A stretch of 64,000 nt of DNA from Hypericibacter terrae (GTDB lineage: Bacteria; Pseudomonadota; Alphaproteobacteria; Dongiales; Dongiaceae), in contig NZ_CP042906.1 of NCBI RefSeq assembly GCF_008728855.1, forward strand, positions 1,798,001-1,862,000, in the 5' to 3' direction. The number at the start of each line of letters is the position of its first letter. The first letter of the stretch is position 1. The position numbers were made by a program, and so were the translations under genes. The notes under the pieces were generated by a model that had not been told where the DNA came from, ran no database searches, and was given only the letters and a program-made list of their open reading frames with translations. Below are positions 38,021 through 46,078 of the stretch, piece after piece.

Positions 38021-39024
38021 CGCAAACCGCAGCCGCGGGCTCCGGCAACGCGACCACCACCTATCGCGAGGCGGTGCGGGCGGCCATTCGCGATGCCTTG
38101 CAGCGCCTGCCGCAGGCGTTCCTCATGGGCGAGGATGTGGGCCGCTATGGCGGCTGCTATGCCGTCAGCAAGGGGCTCCTGGACGAATTCGGGCCGGAGC
38201 GCATCCGGGATACGCCGCTCTCGGAGGCAGGCTTCGTCGGCGCTGGCATCGGTGCCGCCTTGGGCGGCATGCGGCCGATCGTCGAGGTGATGACGGTCAA
38301 TTTCAGCCTGCTCTGCCTCGATCAGATCCTCAACAGCGCCGCGACCATCCGGCATATGTCGGGCGGGCAATTCTCGGTTCCTCTCGTGATCCGGATGGCG
38401 ACGGGGGCGGGCCGGCAGCTGGCGGCGCAGCATTCCCACTCGCTCGAGAACTGGTATGCGCATATTCCCGGTCTCCGCGTGCTGGCGCCGGCGACCGTCG
38501 AGGACGCCCGTGGCATGCTCTGGACCGCCCTCCTAGAGCCGGATCCGGTCCTGATTTTCGAGAATGTCATGCTCTACAACATGACGGGCTCCTTGCCCGA
38601 GAACGCAGGCGCTGTCGAAATCGACAAGGCGGCCGTGCGGCGGCCGGGGCGCGATATCACCCTCGTCACCTACGGCGGCTCGCTCTGGAAGACGCTGTCC
38701 GCCGCCGAGCAATTGGCCGGTCTCGGCATCGACGCGGAGGTGATCGATCTGCGTTCCCTGCGCCCGCTCGACGATGCGACCGTGATGGCCTCGGTGCAAC
38801 GGACGCGTCGCGCCGTGATCGTCGATGAGGGGTGGCGCACCGGCAGCCTGGCCGGCGAGGTGGCGGCGCGGATCATGGAGCAGTGCTTCTGGTCGCTCGA
38901 CGCGCCGGTCGGACGCGTCTGCACCGCCGAGGTACCGATTCCCTATCCCAAGCATCTTGAAGACGCAGCCCTGCCTCAGCCCGATAGAATTGTCGCGGCG
39001 GCGCGCGCGGCCGTGGGGCGCTGA
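38017..39024 (+). CDS. 2-oxo acid dehydrogenase E1 beta subunit
   Basis: 335 aa with the E1 beta hallmarks: [48 protein letters not shown] (transketolase Pyr domain) and the C-terminal [18 protein letters not shown]. Forms the heterotetramer with E1 alpha. Coupled by ATGA at 38017 to the alpha gene and by 1 nt to the E2 gene. Confidence 0.92.
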   Translation: MTQTAAAGSGNATTTYREAVRAAIRDALQRLPQAFLMGEDVGRYGGCYAVSKGLLDEFGPERIRDTPLSEAGFVGAGIGAALGGMRPIVEVMTVNFSLLCLDQILNSAATIRHMSGGQFSVPLVIRMATGAGRQLAAQHSHSLENWYAHIPGLRVLAPATVEDARGMLWTALLEPDPVLIFENVMLYNMTGSLPENAGAVEIDKAAVRRPGRDITLVTYGGSLWKTLSAAEQLAGLGIDAEVIDLRSLRPLDDATVMASVQRTRRAVIVDEGWRTGSLAGEVAARIMEQCFWSLDAPVGRVCTAEVPIPYPKHLEDAALPQPDRIVAAARAAVGR

Positions 39025-40223
39025 TGGGCCTCTTCCGGATGCCATCCCTGGGGGCGGACATGGAGGCGGGCACCCTCGTCGAGTGGCTGAAGAAGCCCGG
39101 CGACAAGGTTGCGAGCGGCGACATCCTCGCCGTCGTCGAGACCCAGAAGGGCGCGATCGAAATCGAGACTTTCGAGGCGGGCGTCGTCGACCGGCTCATG
39201 ACGGAGGTAGGCCAGACGGTTCCCGTCGGAACGCCCCTGGCGATGATCCGCGCGGAAGGCGAGAAGGCGATGCCGGAGCCGCCACTATCGCCCGCAATGG
39301 CCAAGGCGTCGCCGGCGGCTCCGCCAGCGCCGGTGGCGGAGCGCCCCGCTGTCCTCGCTGCCTTGCCCAGCGGCGAGATCAAGGCATCGCCCGCCGCTCG
39401 GAAATTCGCGGCCGAGCATGGCCTCGATCTGTCCGGAATCGAAGGCAGCGGTCCGGAGGGGGCCGTGGTCTTTGTCGATGTCGAGGCGGCCCTGCGTCGT
39501 GCCCCGGCGGGACCGGCGGCCAGGACCGTCGTCGCTCCCGAGCCGCAAAAACCGAGCGGCCCGGAAGGCATGCGCATGGCGATCGCCGCTGCCATGGCCC
39601 GGTCGAAACGTGAGATCCCCCACTATTATATCGGCCACGCGGCCGACATCACAGCCAGCCTCGACTGGCTTGCAGCGCGTAATGCCGATCGCGCGCCGGC
39701 AGACCGCCTGCTGTTCGGTGCCTTGCTTTTGAAGGCAGTGGCGAAGGCCCTTCGCCAGTTTCCGGAGTTCAACGGATTCCACCGGGACGGCCGTTTCGAA
39801 CCGTCCAGAGCCATCCATGTCGGCATGGCGGTCGCCTTGCGGGGCGGCGGTCTGATCGCACCTGCCATCCATGACACCGACCAGCTTCCGCTGGATCGGC
39901 TCATGGGACAAATGCGCGATCTCGCCAATCGGGTCCGCGCCGGCCGGTTTCGCAGCTCCGAGATGGCCGATCCGACGGTGACCTTGACCAGCCTCGGCGA
40001 ACGCGGCGCCGATTGGGTGATGCCGGTCATCTACCCGCCGCAGGTGGCCATCCTTGGCGCCGGAACGCCCGCGGTGGAGCCCTGGGTGGTGGAGGGGAAG
40101 GTGGTGCCGCGGCAGATCTGCCATCTGACGCTGGCCGCGGACCACCGCGTCAGCGACGGCCATCGGGGCGCATTGCTCTTGCGGGCGATTGCGGACCTTC
40201 TACGGGCCCCGGAGCAGCTATGA
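39024..40223 (+). CDS. 2-oxo acid dehydrogenase E2 (dihydrolipoamide acyltransferase)
   Basis: 399 aa. One lipoyl domain (lipoyl lysine Lys42 in VETQKGAIEI; the usual DKA is replaced by QKG), a Pro/Ala linker, an E3/E1-binding domain (SPAARKFAAEHGLDLSGIEG) and a catalytic domain with His374 in DHRVSDGH. No E3 gene follows; a shared chromosomal lipoamide dehydrogenase is presumed. Ends by overlapping the ACP start. Confidence 0.92.
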   Translation: MGLFRMPSLGADMEAGTLVEWLKKPGDKVASGDILAVVETQKGAIEIETFEAGVVDRLMTEVGQTVPVGTPLAMIRAEGEKAMPEPPLSPAMAKASPAAPPAPVAERPAVLAALPSGEIKASPAARKFAAEHGLDLSGIEGSGPEGAVVFVDVEAALRRAPAGPAARTVVAPEPQKPSGPEGMRMAIAAAMARSKREIPHYYIGHAADITASLDWLAARNADRAPADRLLFGALLLKAVAKALRQFPEFNGFHRDGRFEPSRAIHVGMAVALRGGGLIAPAIHDTDQLPLDRLMGQMRDLANRVRAGRFRSSEMADPTVTLTSLGERGADWVMPVIYPPQVAILGAGTPAVEPWVVEGKVVPRQICHLTLAADHRVSDGHRGALLLRAIADLLRAPEQL

Positions 40224-40474
40224 ACCGTGACGAGATCAAGGCCGCCCTGCTTCAGCAGATCGGCAATATCGCGCCCGAAGCCGATTTGTCGAAGCTCGAT
40301 CCTGCTGTCGATTTTCGCGAGGAGCTCGACATCGATTCGATCGGCTTTCTCAACCTTGTCATTGCGCTGGCGGAGCAGCTGAAGATTCCAATTCCGGAGA
40401 AGGACTATGCCCGTCTTCGGACGATCGAAAGCGCCCTCGGCTACCTGACAGCGGCGAGGCAGCGGATCACCTGA
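40220..40474 (+). CDS. acyl carrier protein
   Basis: 84 aa, the length of AcpP-type carriers. Phosphopantetheine serine is Ser40 in LDIDSIGFLN (DSI rather than DSL). Helix pattern and acidic surface fit an ACP. ATGA overlap with the E2 gene makes it part of the acs-E1-E2 operon, under the FNR box. An ACP is not a normal partner of pyruvate dehydrogenase, so this suggests an acetyl or acyl group passed to ACP, or a special PHB/fatty-acid route in low oxygen; no family evidence decides. Confidence 0.9.
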   Translation: MNRDEIKAALLQQIGNIAPEADLSKLDPAVDFREELDIDSIGFLNLVIALAEQLKIPIPEKDYARLRTIESALGYLTAARQRIT

Positions 40475-40528
40475 CGTTGCCTGCGGACTCCGCACCGATA
40501 GGGGAGCCAGAGTTTCCGGCGAACGATA

Positions 40529-40807
40529 TCAGAGCGTCCTGGGCCGATCCTCGACGCCGACGAAATTGGGGTCGGCCACCAGGATGTCATACACGGCCTC
40601 TGCCCGAAGCGAGAGCCCATGGGCATCCGGTCTCGGTTCATCCGCCTCGGCACCGGCCTGGCGGGCGGCCTGCTCGATTTCGGCATAGCTCGCGCCCGTC
40701 TTGGCGATGGCCGCAATGACGGCGTCCTCCAGATCCCCCACCAGGGAAACGATTTCGTCGTGACTCAGGCGCGTACGCCGCGGCGGCGCTGCTGATTTTT
40801 TCGGCAT
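40529..40807 (-). CDS. 92-aa hypothetical protein
   Basis: Basic N-terminus (MPKKSAAPPRRTRLSH) then acidic helices (DEIVSLVGDLEDAVIAAIAK, SYAEIEQAARQAGAEADEP) and ends VADPNFVGVEDRPRTL. Start ATG 40807 (AGGGTG 7 nt upstream) is preferred to a longer in-frame reading. It lies between the ACP gene and HPF gene, same strand as HPF, 53 nt after the HPF stop, so may be in the HPF transcript. Not recognised. Confidence 0.6.
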   Translation of the reverse strand: MPKKSAAPPRRTRLSHDEIVSLVGDLEDAVIAAIAKTGASYAEIEQAARQAGAEADEPRPDAHGLSLRAEAVYDILVADPNFVGVEDRPRTL

Positions 40808-40860
40808 GCTGGGCACCCTATCTCTACGCTTGAGGACCGCGCCACGAGGGCAATGCGGCA

Positions 40861-41271
40861 TTAAGTCTCCGGCGGGCCGTGCAGTGCGCGGCGGTTGGAC
40901 CGTGAGTCCGCGACGGTCTTCACTGTCGCATCCGGTATCCTGCCTTCCTGGCGTGCGCGGGCAGAGGCCTCGAGGCGATGCGTCAAGCTCTCAAAAGCCT
41001 TCTTGACGGCAAACAGAGCGCTGGCCCGTGGCCGGCGTTCCTTGATCACGATTTCGCCGCTCGGCAGCGCTGCACGAATGGTGACATGGTGTGGAAGCGT
41101 GCGATCCAGATGCTGCCGGGGCGACTGCACGACCACCTGGCAGCGCTCGATTCGTTGGTCGAAGCGATCGAGCTTGTCGACATAGTCCTCGATCCGATCG
41201 CGGACACGAAACGAAGGTCTCATATTGCGAAACACGATCTCGATCTGCGTATCCATCGGTGACATCGCCAT
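40861..41271 (-). CDS. HPF/RaiA-family ribosome hibernation factor
   Basis: 136 aa from ATG 41271 (other ATGs at 41265 and 41256; the start is uncertain). The S30AE fold appears in IEIVFRNMRPSFRVRDRIED, then the basic beta-strand region, and a C-terminal helix KKAFESLTHRLEASARARQE. Lacks the long C-terminal dimerisation domain of long HPF. It binds the small subunit to store or protect ribosomes when growth stops. A perfect FNR/FixK box is 53 nt upstream, so production is probably induced at low oxygen. Confidence 0.85.
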   Translation of the reverse strand: MAMSPMDTQIEIVFRNMRPSFRVRDRIEDYVDKLDRFDQRIERCQVVVQSPRQHLDRTLPHHVTIRAALPSGEIVIKERRPRASALFAVKKAFESLTHRLEASARARQEGRIPDATVKTVADSRSNRRALHGPPET

Positions 41272-41293
41272 CGCTGAAGGGAAACCGACCAAT

Positions 41294-41337
41294 ATGATAA
41301 TAATGCTTCGCGCCAGCCGATCTTTGATTCAGATCAA
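41294..41337 (-). promoter_or_regulatory. FNR/FixK box and -10 in front of the HPF gene
   Basis: Box TTGAT-TCAG-ATCAA at 41324-41337 (10 of 10). On the - strand TATCAT at 41294-41299 is a good -10 (5 of 6), putting the start at about 41289 and the box at -41.5. This geometry rules out the TTG at 41292 as HPF start. Confidence 0.85.
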
Positions 41338-41433
41338 AATTGAACAAAACGGGCTCAAATCGTCGCTCCGGGCGCAGAGGCGGGCCAAACCGGCCTGAAT
41401 CGGGTGATCGGGCGACGACCGCCCGGGCGGCAT

Positions 41434-42222
41434 TCAGGCCGCGATCCGGCGTGCCCGCGACGGCGGAACATCCTGCTCGAATTCGTCATGGTCCGACAGC
41501 CCGGCCTCTTCGGCCAGACGATCGAGATCCAGCACCTGCAATCGACGTTCGCGCAGCACCAGGATGCCGTCCTTCCTCAAGCCGGAAAGGCAGCGGCAGA
41601 CGGTCTCGCTGGCCAGACCGAGCGCGTCCGCCACATGGCTCAGCATCAAGGGCAGATCGAGCGTCTTCATATCGACCTTGCCGTCCGCGCGCTTCAAGCG
41701 CTTCACCAGCTCCAGAAGCAGGTGGGCGGTTCGTTCACGTGCGGTGCGGCGCCCCAGGCTGGTGACATGCTCGAGGGCCCGGGCCTCGACGGCGGCGAGC
41801 ATCCGCACGAGCGACACGCCCAGCGCCGGCTGCCGGCCGATGCTGTCGAAAAAGGCGCCACGCGAGTAGCTGGCAAAGCTGCAGGCCGTCAGGGTCTCGA
41901 CCCCATAAGACGCCGCCTCGACGACGCCCAGCCCGACCAGGTCGCCCGGCAGAACGAAATCCAGAATCTGGCGGCGCCCGTCCTTCATATCCTGGCAGAG
42001 GAAGGCCCAGCCTTCCCGAAGAACGTAGACGCTGTCGACCGGGTCATCCTGCAGAAACAGCGATTCCCCGGGCTCGAGATGCCGGATCTTCGCCGCTCTG
42101 CCCTCGGGCAGATGCGCGTTCATCGACCTGAGATCGGTCGCCGAGCTACCGGGCATGTAGCCGACCGGCTCCCGGTTCGAAATTTGCTGCCGGTGTGTCG
42201 CGCTGCCTGTTACTGAAATCAT
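41434..42222 (-). CDS. FixK-type Crp/Fnr-family transcriptional regulator
   Basis: 262 aa: cyclic-nucleotide-like beta roll (ESLFLQDDPVDSVYVLREGW), dimer helix and a C-terminal HTH (HVADALGLASETVCRCLSGL). The ExxxR of the recognition helix (E-TVC-R) matches proteins that read TTGAT half-sites, except that Cys replaces FNR's Ser. The N-terminal 4Fe-4S cysteines of FNR are absent, so it is FixK-like and relies on FixLJ for oxygen sensing. Start ATG 42222 with GGAGG 7 nt upstream. It is expected to bind the boxes at 35197 and 41324. Confidence 0.88.
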   Translation of the reverse strand: MISVTGSATHRQQISNREPVGYMPGSSATDLRSMNAHLPEGRAAKIRHLEPGESLFLQDDPVDSVYVLREGWAFLCQDMKDGRRQILDFVLPGDLVGLGVVEAASYGVETLTACSFASYSRGAFFDSIGRQPALGVSLVRMLAAVEARALEHVTSLGRRTARERTAHLLLELVKRLKRADGKVDMKTLDLPLMLSHVADALGLASETVCRCLSGLRKDGILVLRERRLQVLDLDRLAEEAGLSDHDEFEQDVPPSRARRIAA

Positions 42223-42310
42223 GATGCACCTCCAGTTGGTTCCGATCAGCAGGCTCGGGTGAGCCAACTCTGTCGGAACCGTGGGGGCGGGGAAATCCGT
42301 GGCTAATACT

Positions 42311-42327
42311 TAGGTATTATCTACCTA
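42311..42327. promoter_or_regulatory. inverted repeat TAGGTA-N5-TACCTA
   Basis: Perfect 6-bp inverted repeat with a 5-nt gap, overlapping the stop codon of the lone receiver gene and 90 nt upstream of the FixK-type start. AT-rich arms and no T-run, so more like an operator than a terminator. Chance occurrence is possible. Confidence 0.35.
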
Positions 42328-42696
42328 GGCGCGAGCGGAGCCGTCGAGGGCCTTGATAAGGCTCGCGAACTCGATGGGCTTGTCCAACAGGGTCAGGGTG
42401 CCCAGGCTTGCGGCCTGGAGGCGGACGGCGCGATCGGACCGGGCCGTCATCAGGATCGTGGGAAAGGTCCGGCCATCGGCCGCCAACCGCTCCAGCAGCT
42501 CGAAACCGCTCATGCCGGGCAGATGGAGGTCGAGAATCAGGCACAGCTTGGCGTCTCCCGGCGACCAAGCCAGGAAATCCTCGCAGGTTTCGAAGGTTTC
42601 GACATCGAAGGACTCGAGCTCCAGCAGGATCCGAAGGGAATCCCTGACGGCCTCGTCGTCGTCGATGACACAGATTGTCCGGCCCGTGCGACCCAT
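42325..42696 (-). CDS. stand-alone response-regulator receiver domain
   Basis: 123 aa, a receiver only: acidic pair VIDDDEAVRD at the start, phospho-acceptor Asp56 in LILDLHLPGMSG, Thr in ILMTARS and Lys in LLDKPI. ATG 42696 is favoured because it starts right before the domain; a longer frame to 42795 adds 33 residues with no structure. Lying between fixK- and fixJ-type genes it may compete with FixJ for phosphate or report to the kinase. Confidence 0.82.
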   Translation of the reverse strand: MGRTGRTICVIDDDEAVRDSLRILLELESFDVETFETCEDFLAWSPGDAKLCLILDLHLPGMSGFELLERLAADGRTFPTILMTARSDRAVRLQAASLGTLTLLDKPIEFASLIKALDGSARA

Positions 42697-42802
42697 GAAT
42701 CCCACCAGTTCCTCCGGCGATCTGACCGTATCCAATTTGGAGATGCGTTGATCTAGGTCATCCGCATGTCCAGGGGGCCGGCATCGCAGTTTCATGCCGA
42801 CT

Positions 42803-43432
42803 TTATTCACCGGTATCGCGCTTGGTTCCGGCCGCGGCCGACAGACTGATGAGGTCCGCCACGCTGGTGGCTTCAAGTTTGGCCATCAGGTTGGCGCGGT
42901 GAATTTCGACCGTTCTCGGGCTGATCTCGAGTTCGGCCGCGATCTGCTTGTTGGTCCTGCCCATGGCCAACTGCTCGAACACTGCAAGTTCCCGCGGCGT
43001 CAGGTGGTCCAGACGGGCCCTGGCCCGGCAGCGCTCCTGGGTCGAGGCGCTCGCCCTTGCCGAGATATCCAGGGCGCGGTCGACGAGCGCAAACAGCCGG
43101 TCGGGATCCAGGGGTTTCTCGAGAAAATCGAGGGCGCCTGCCTTCATGGCCTCGACCGCAACGGCAACCTGACCCATGCCGGTAATCATCAGAATGGGCA
43201 TGTCCTGAAATTTCTCGGACATCCGCCGCAAGAGGGTCAATCCGCTGGCACCGGGCAGATTGACGTCCAGCAGGAGGCATCCCGCGGACGGCGGTGCCTC
43301 CAAAAAATCCACGAATGTCTCGGCCGAAGGGAACGACAGGGCGCGATATCCGTGAGATTCGAGCAGCGTCACCAATGAATCGCGAACGGCTCCATCGTCA
43401 TCGACGATGAAGACAATGGAGTCAGGAGCCAC
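42803..43432 (-). CDS. fixJ: FixJ-family two-component response regulator
   Basis: 209 aa. Receiver with Asp56 in LLLDVNLPGASG and LEKPLD, then a LuxR-type HTH (HLTPRELAVFEQLAMGRTNK). Same length and layout as FixJ. Overlaps the kinase gene by 11 nt, which strongly suggests a cognate pair. It should activate the fixK-type gene when FixL is phosphorylated at low oxygen. Confidence 0.92.
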   Translation of the reverse strand: MAPDSIVFIVDDDGAVRDSLVTLLESHGYRALSFPSAETFVDFLEAPPSAGCLLLDVNLPGASGLTLLRRMSEKFQDMPILMITGMGQVAVAVEAMKAGALDFLEKPLDPDRLFALVDRALDISARASASTQERCRARARLDHLTPRELAVFEQLAMGRTNKQIAAELEISPRTVEIHRANLMAKLEATSVADLISLSAAAGTKRDTGE

Positions 43433-44540
43433 CGTTCCCGTTCCCCTCGCCGATCGGCAGCGTCAGATGAAAGGTCGCGCCGGCGCCTGCATTGTTCTCG
43501 AACCAGAGCGTGCCGCCGTGGTTCTCTATGATGGTGCGGCTGATCGAGAGGCCCACGCCGAGGCCTTCCGCCTTCGTCGTCACGAACGGCATGAACAACC
43601 GGCCGGCGACTTCGGGCGACACGCCGGGTCCGGTGTCGGCGATGCTGACCGTCACCTCTTTGACATCCGCGCTCGTGGTCAGCGTCAGCTTCCGGCGCGT
43701 CATCCCTTCCATGGCATCGACGGCGTTGCGGATCAGGTTGATGATGACCTGCTGAATCTGGATCTTGTCGATGGTCACCGGGGGAATGTCGGCATCGCGC
43801 TCGAATTGCACATCGACGTTCTTCTCCTTCATTCCGATGAAGGCGAGCGCCGCGGCCTCGTCGATGGCTCGGTTGATATCGTGGGTTTCGCGTTCCGGTT
43901 CGCGCCGCTGAATGAAGTTCCGCAGATGCCGGATGATATCGCCGGCCCGCATGGCTTGCTCGGCTGTCTTGGTCAGAACGTCGAATGCCCGCTGGCGTTG
44001 CGCGGCATCGCCTTGCAGAAGCCGCTGCGCCGAAAGCACGTAGTTGTTGATGGCCGTCAAGGGTTGATTGAGCTCATGGGCCAGCGCCGAGGCGAGATCT
44101 CCCATGGCGCTGAGGCGGGACACATGGATCAGGTCGGCCTGAACTTCGTGGAGTCGCCGCTCGATGGCCTGGCGCTCTGAAATGTCGCGGATCAACCCGG
44201 CGAAGACCGGTTGACCGTCCATCGATGCTTCGCCCACGGCCAGTTCCATCGGAAAGGTGCTTCCGTCCTTGCGCTTCCCAACGACGATGCGGCCGATGCC
44301 CAGGATCCGCTTTTCGCCGGTTGCGAGGTAACGCGAGAGATAGCCATCATGCTGCTCCCGATAGGGCGCAGGCATCAGACATTTGACGTTCTTGCCGATG
44401 ACCTCGTCCGCGCGATAGCCGAACATACGCTCGGCGGCCGGGTTGAAAAAATCGATGATGCCGTCCCGGTTGATCGTGATGATCGCATCGGGGACAGCAT
44501 TGACGATGGACTGAAGGCGCGGCGCTAAATCCTCAACCAC
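43422..44540 (-). CDS. fixL: haem-PAS oxygen-sensing histidine kinase FixL
   Basis: 372 aa, no membrane helix, so soluble. One PAS domain carries the FixL haem site: proximal His64 in YREQHDGYL and the distal Arg84 in GIGR; their spacing of 20 equals His200/Arg220 of Bradyrhizobium FixL. The kinase core follows: His155 in LAHELNQPLTAI, then N, G1 and G2 boxes (NLIRNAVDAMEG, DTGPGV, GLGVGLSI). It has a single PAS where Bradyrhizobium FixL has two. GTG start at 44540; no strong SD, so a later start is possible. Confidence 0.92.
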   Translation of the reverse strand: MVEDLAPRLQSIVNAVPDAIITINRDGIIDFFNPAAERMFGYRADEVIGKNVKCLMPAPYREQHDGYLSRYLATGEKRILGIGRIVVGKRKDGSTFPMELAVGEASMDGQPVFAGLIRDISERQAIERRLHEVQADLIHVSRLSAMGDLASALAHELNQPLTAINNYVLSAQRLLQGDAAQRQRAFDVLTKTAEQAMRAGDIIRHLRNFIQRREPERETHDINRAIDEAAALAFIGMKEKNVDVQFERDADIPPVTIDKIQIQQVIINLIRNAVDAMEGMTRRKLTLTTSADVKEVTVSIADTGPGVSPEVAGRLFMPFVTTKAEGLGVGLSISRTIIENHGGTLWFENNAGAGATFHLTLPIGEGNGNGGS

Positions 44541-44924
44541 GATTGTGAGCCCCGATGCCCGTCTTGCGTTCGACCGAATGGACCCTCCGCCGATTGCGGG
44601 CGAAGACGGCTCGTTTCATTGCGTCGATCCACCCGGGTAGAGTATCGCCTATTCCATGACCTGCGCCAAAACTACAGGGGCCCTCCGTTCACGGCAATGT
44701 TGTGTCGGGGCCGTCGGCCTCGGGAGGGTTCTGACCGCGTCGGAACACGGTGCCGGCCGCATCAGGCGCGAAGAAAAAGCCCAATAAATCGGGCCAGGCC
44801 TTCCTTGCTCCGATAATTGGCACATTTTCTTTACGTGATTGTAGATTTGCAGGGGGACGGCGCGACGATGCAAGACGCGCCTAAAGCGAGGATACTCACG
44901 GGCAGGATTTCGAGAGGCCGGGAC
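44541..44924. other. intergenic region between fixL and the acyl-CoA dehydrogenase gene
   Basis: 384 nt between divergent genes. It holds both promoters, but I see no FNR box, no convincing -35/-10 pair and no small gene. A TTGGCAC at 44817-44823 lacks the -12 element of a sigma54 promoter. Confidence 0.5.
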
Positions 44925-46076
44925 ATGGACCTGTATTTGACAGATGAACTGAAGGCCATCCAGGAGACCGCACGGAACTTCGCGCGGACCCGCCTGGCGC
45001 CCCATGCCGCGAGCTGGGACGAACAGAGGATCTTCCCCGTCGACGAGCTCCGGGAGGCCGCTTCCCTGGGTCTGGCCGCGATCTATGTGGACGAGGAGTT
45101 CGGCGGTTCCGGCCTCAACCGGCTGGCGGCGGCGCTCATCTTCGAGGAGCTCTCGGCGGCCTGCGTCTCGACCGCGGCGTTCCTTTCGATCCACAACATG
45201 GCGAGCTGGATGGTCGATCGCTTCGGTTCGCCGGAGCAGCGCCGGCGCTATCTGCCCGACATGACCCGCATGGCGAAGATCGCCAGCTACTGCCTGACCG
45301 AGCCCGGCTCGGGATCGGACGCGGCGGCGCTCAAGACCAGGGCCGTGCGCGAGGGCGATCACTACCTGCTGAACGGCGGCAAGGCCTTCATCTCGGGCGC
45401 CGACCGCTCCGATCTCTATGTCTGCATGGTGCGCACCGGCGTGGACGGGCCCAAGGGCATCTCCTGCCTGATGATCGAGAAGGGCACGCCCGGTCTCTCC
45501 TTCGGCAAGCAGGAACGCAAGCTGGGCTGGAACTCGCAGCCGACCGCGATGCTCATCTTCGAGAACGCCCGCGTGCCGGTCGCCAACCGCCTGGGCGAGG
45601 AGGGGCAGGGCTTCTCCATCGCCATGGGCGGGCTCGACGGCGGACGCATCAATATCGGCGCCTGCTCGCTGGGGGCGGCCCGGACCTGCCTGGAGCTCGC
45701 CCGCGAGCATGTCGCGAGCCGCAAGCAGTTCGGCCATGCCCTGAACGAATTCCAATCGGTCCAGTTCAAGCTCGCCGACATGGCGACCGAACTCGAGGCG
45801 GCGCGGCTCATGATCCGCAGCGCCGCGGCCAGGCTCGACGCCAAGGATCCGGAGGCAACCGTCTACAGCGCGATGGCGAAGCGCTTCGCCACCGATGCGG
45901 GCTTCGCCATCTGCAACGAGGCGCTGCAGCTCCATGGCGGCTATGGCTATCTCAAGGATTACCCGATCGAGCGGTTCCTGCGCGATGTGCGCGTCCATCA
46001 GATCCTCGAGGGCACCAACGAGATCATGCGCGTCATCATCGCGCGGCGTCTGATGGCGGGACTGGCGCTCGCTTGA
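44925..46076 (+). CDS. acyl-CoA dehydrogenase, isobutyryl-CoA type
   Basis: 383 aa. FAD/substrate motifs CLTEPGSGSDAAALKT and GGYGYLKDYPIERFLRDVRV, with the catalytic Glu in LEGTNEIMR. The start at ATG 44925 (MDLYLTDELKAIQETARNFA) matches the family; the frame extends upstream to 44817 but that part is not protein-like. Its two downstream partners act on 3-hydroxyisobutyrate compounds, so this is probably the isobutyryl-CoA dehydrogenase of valine breakdown. Confidence 0.9.
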   Translation: MDLYLTDELKAIQETARNFARTRLAPHAASWDEQRIFPVDELREAASLGLAAIYVDEEFGGSGLNRLAAALIFEELSAACVSTAAFLSIHNMASWMVDRFGSPEQRRRYLPDMTRMAKIASYCLTEPGSGSDAAALKTRAVREGDHYLLNGGKAFISGADRSDLYVCMVRTGVDGPKGISCLMIEKGTPGLSFGKQERKLGWNSQPTAMLIFENARVPVANRLGEEGQGFSIAMGGLDGGRINIGACSLGAARTCLELAREHVASRKQFGHALNEFQSVQFKLADMATELEAARLMIRSAAARLDAKDPEATVYSAMAKRFATDAGFAICNEALQLHGGYGYLKDYPIERFLRDVRVHQILEGTNEIMRVIIARRLMAGLALA

Positions 46077-46078
46077 CG

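Noticed and set aside
42236-42249. TTGGT-TCCG-ATCAG as an FNR box before the FixK-type gene
   Set aside because: Two of ten conserved bases differ and it is only 14 nt from the start codon, next to the ribosome-binding site. Possible autoregulation, but not supported.
44817-44835. TTGGCAC as a sigma54 -24 element
   Set aside because: The -12 GC is missing at the right distance, and no enhancer-binding site or regulator gene was seen.
44817-44924. Upstream extension of the acyl-CoA dehydrogenase gene
   Set aside because: The 36 extra residues do not match the family; MDLYLTDELK from 44925 does.
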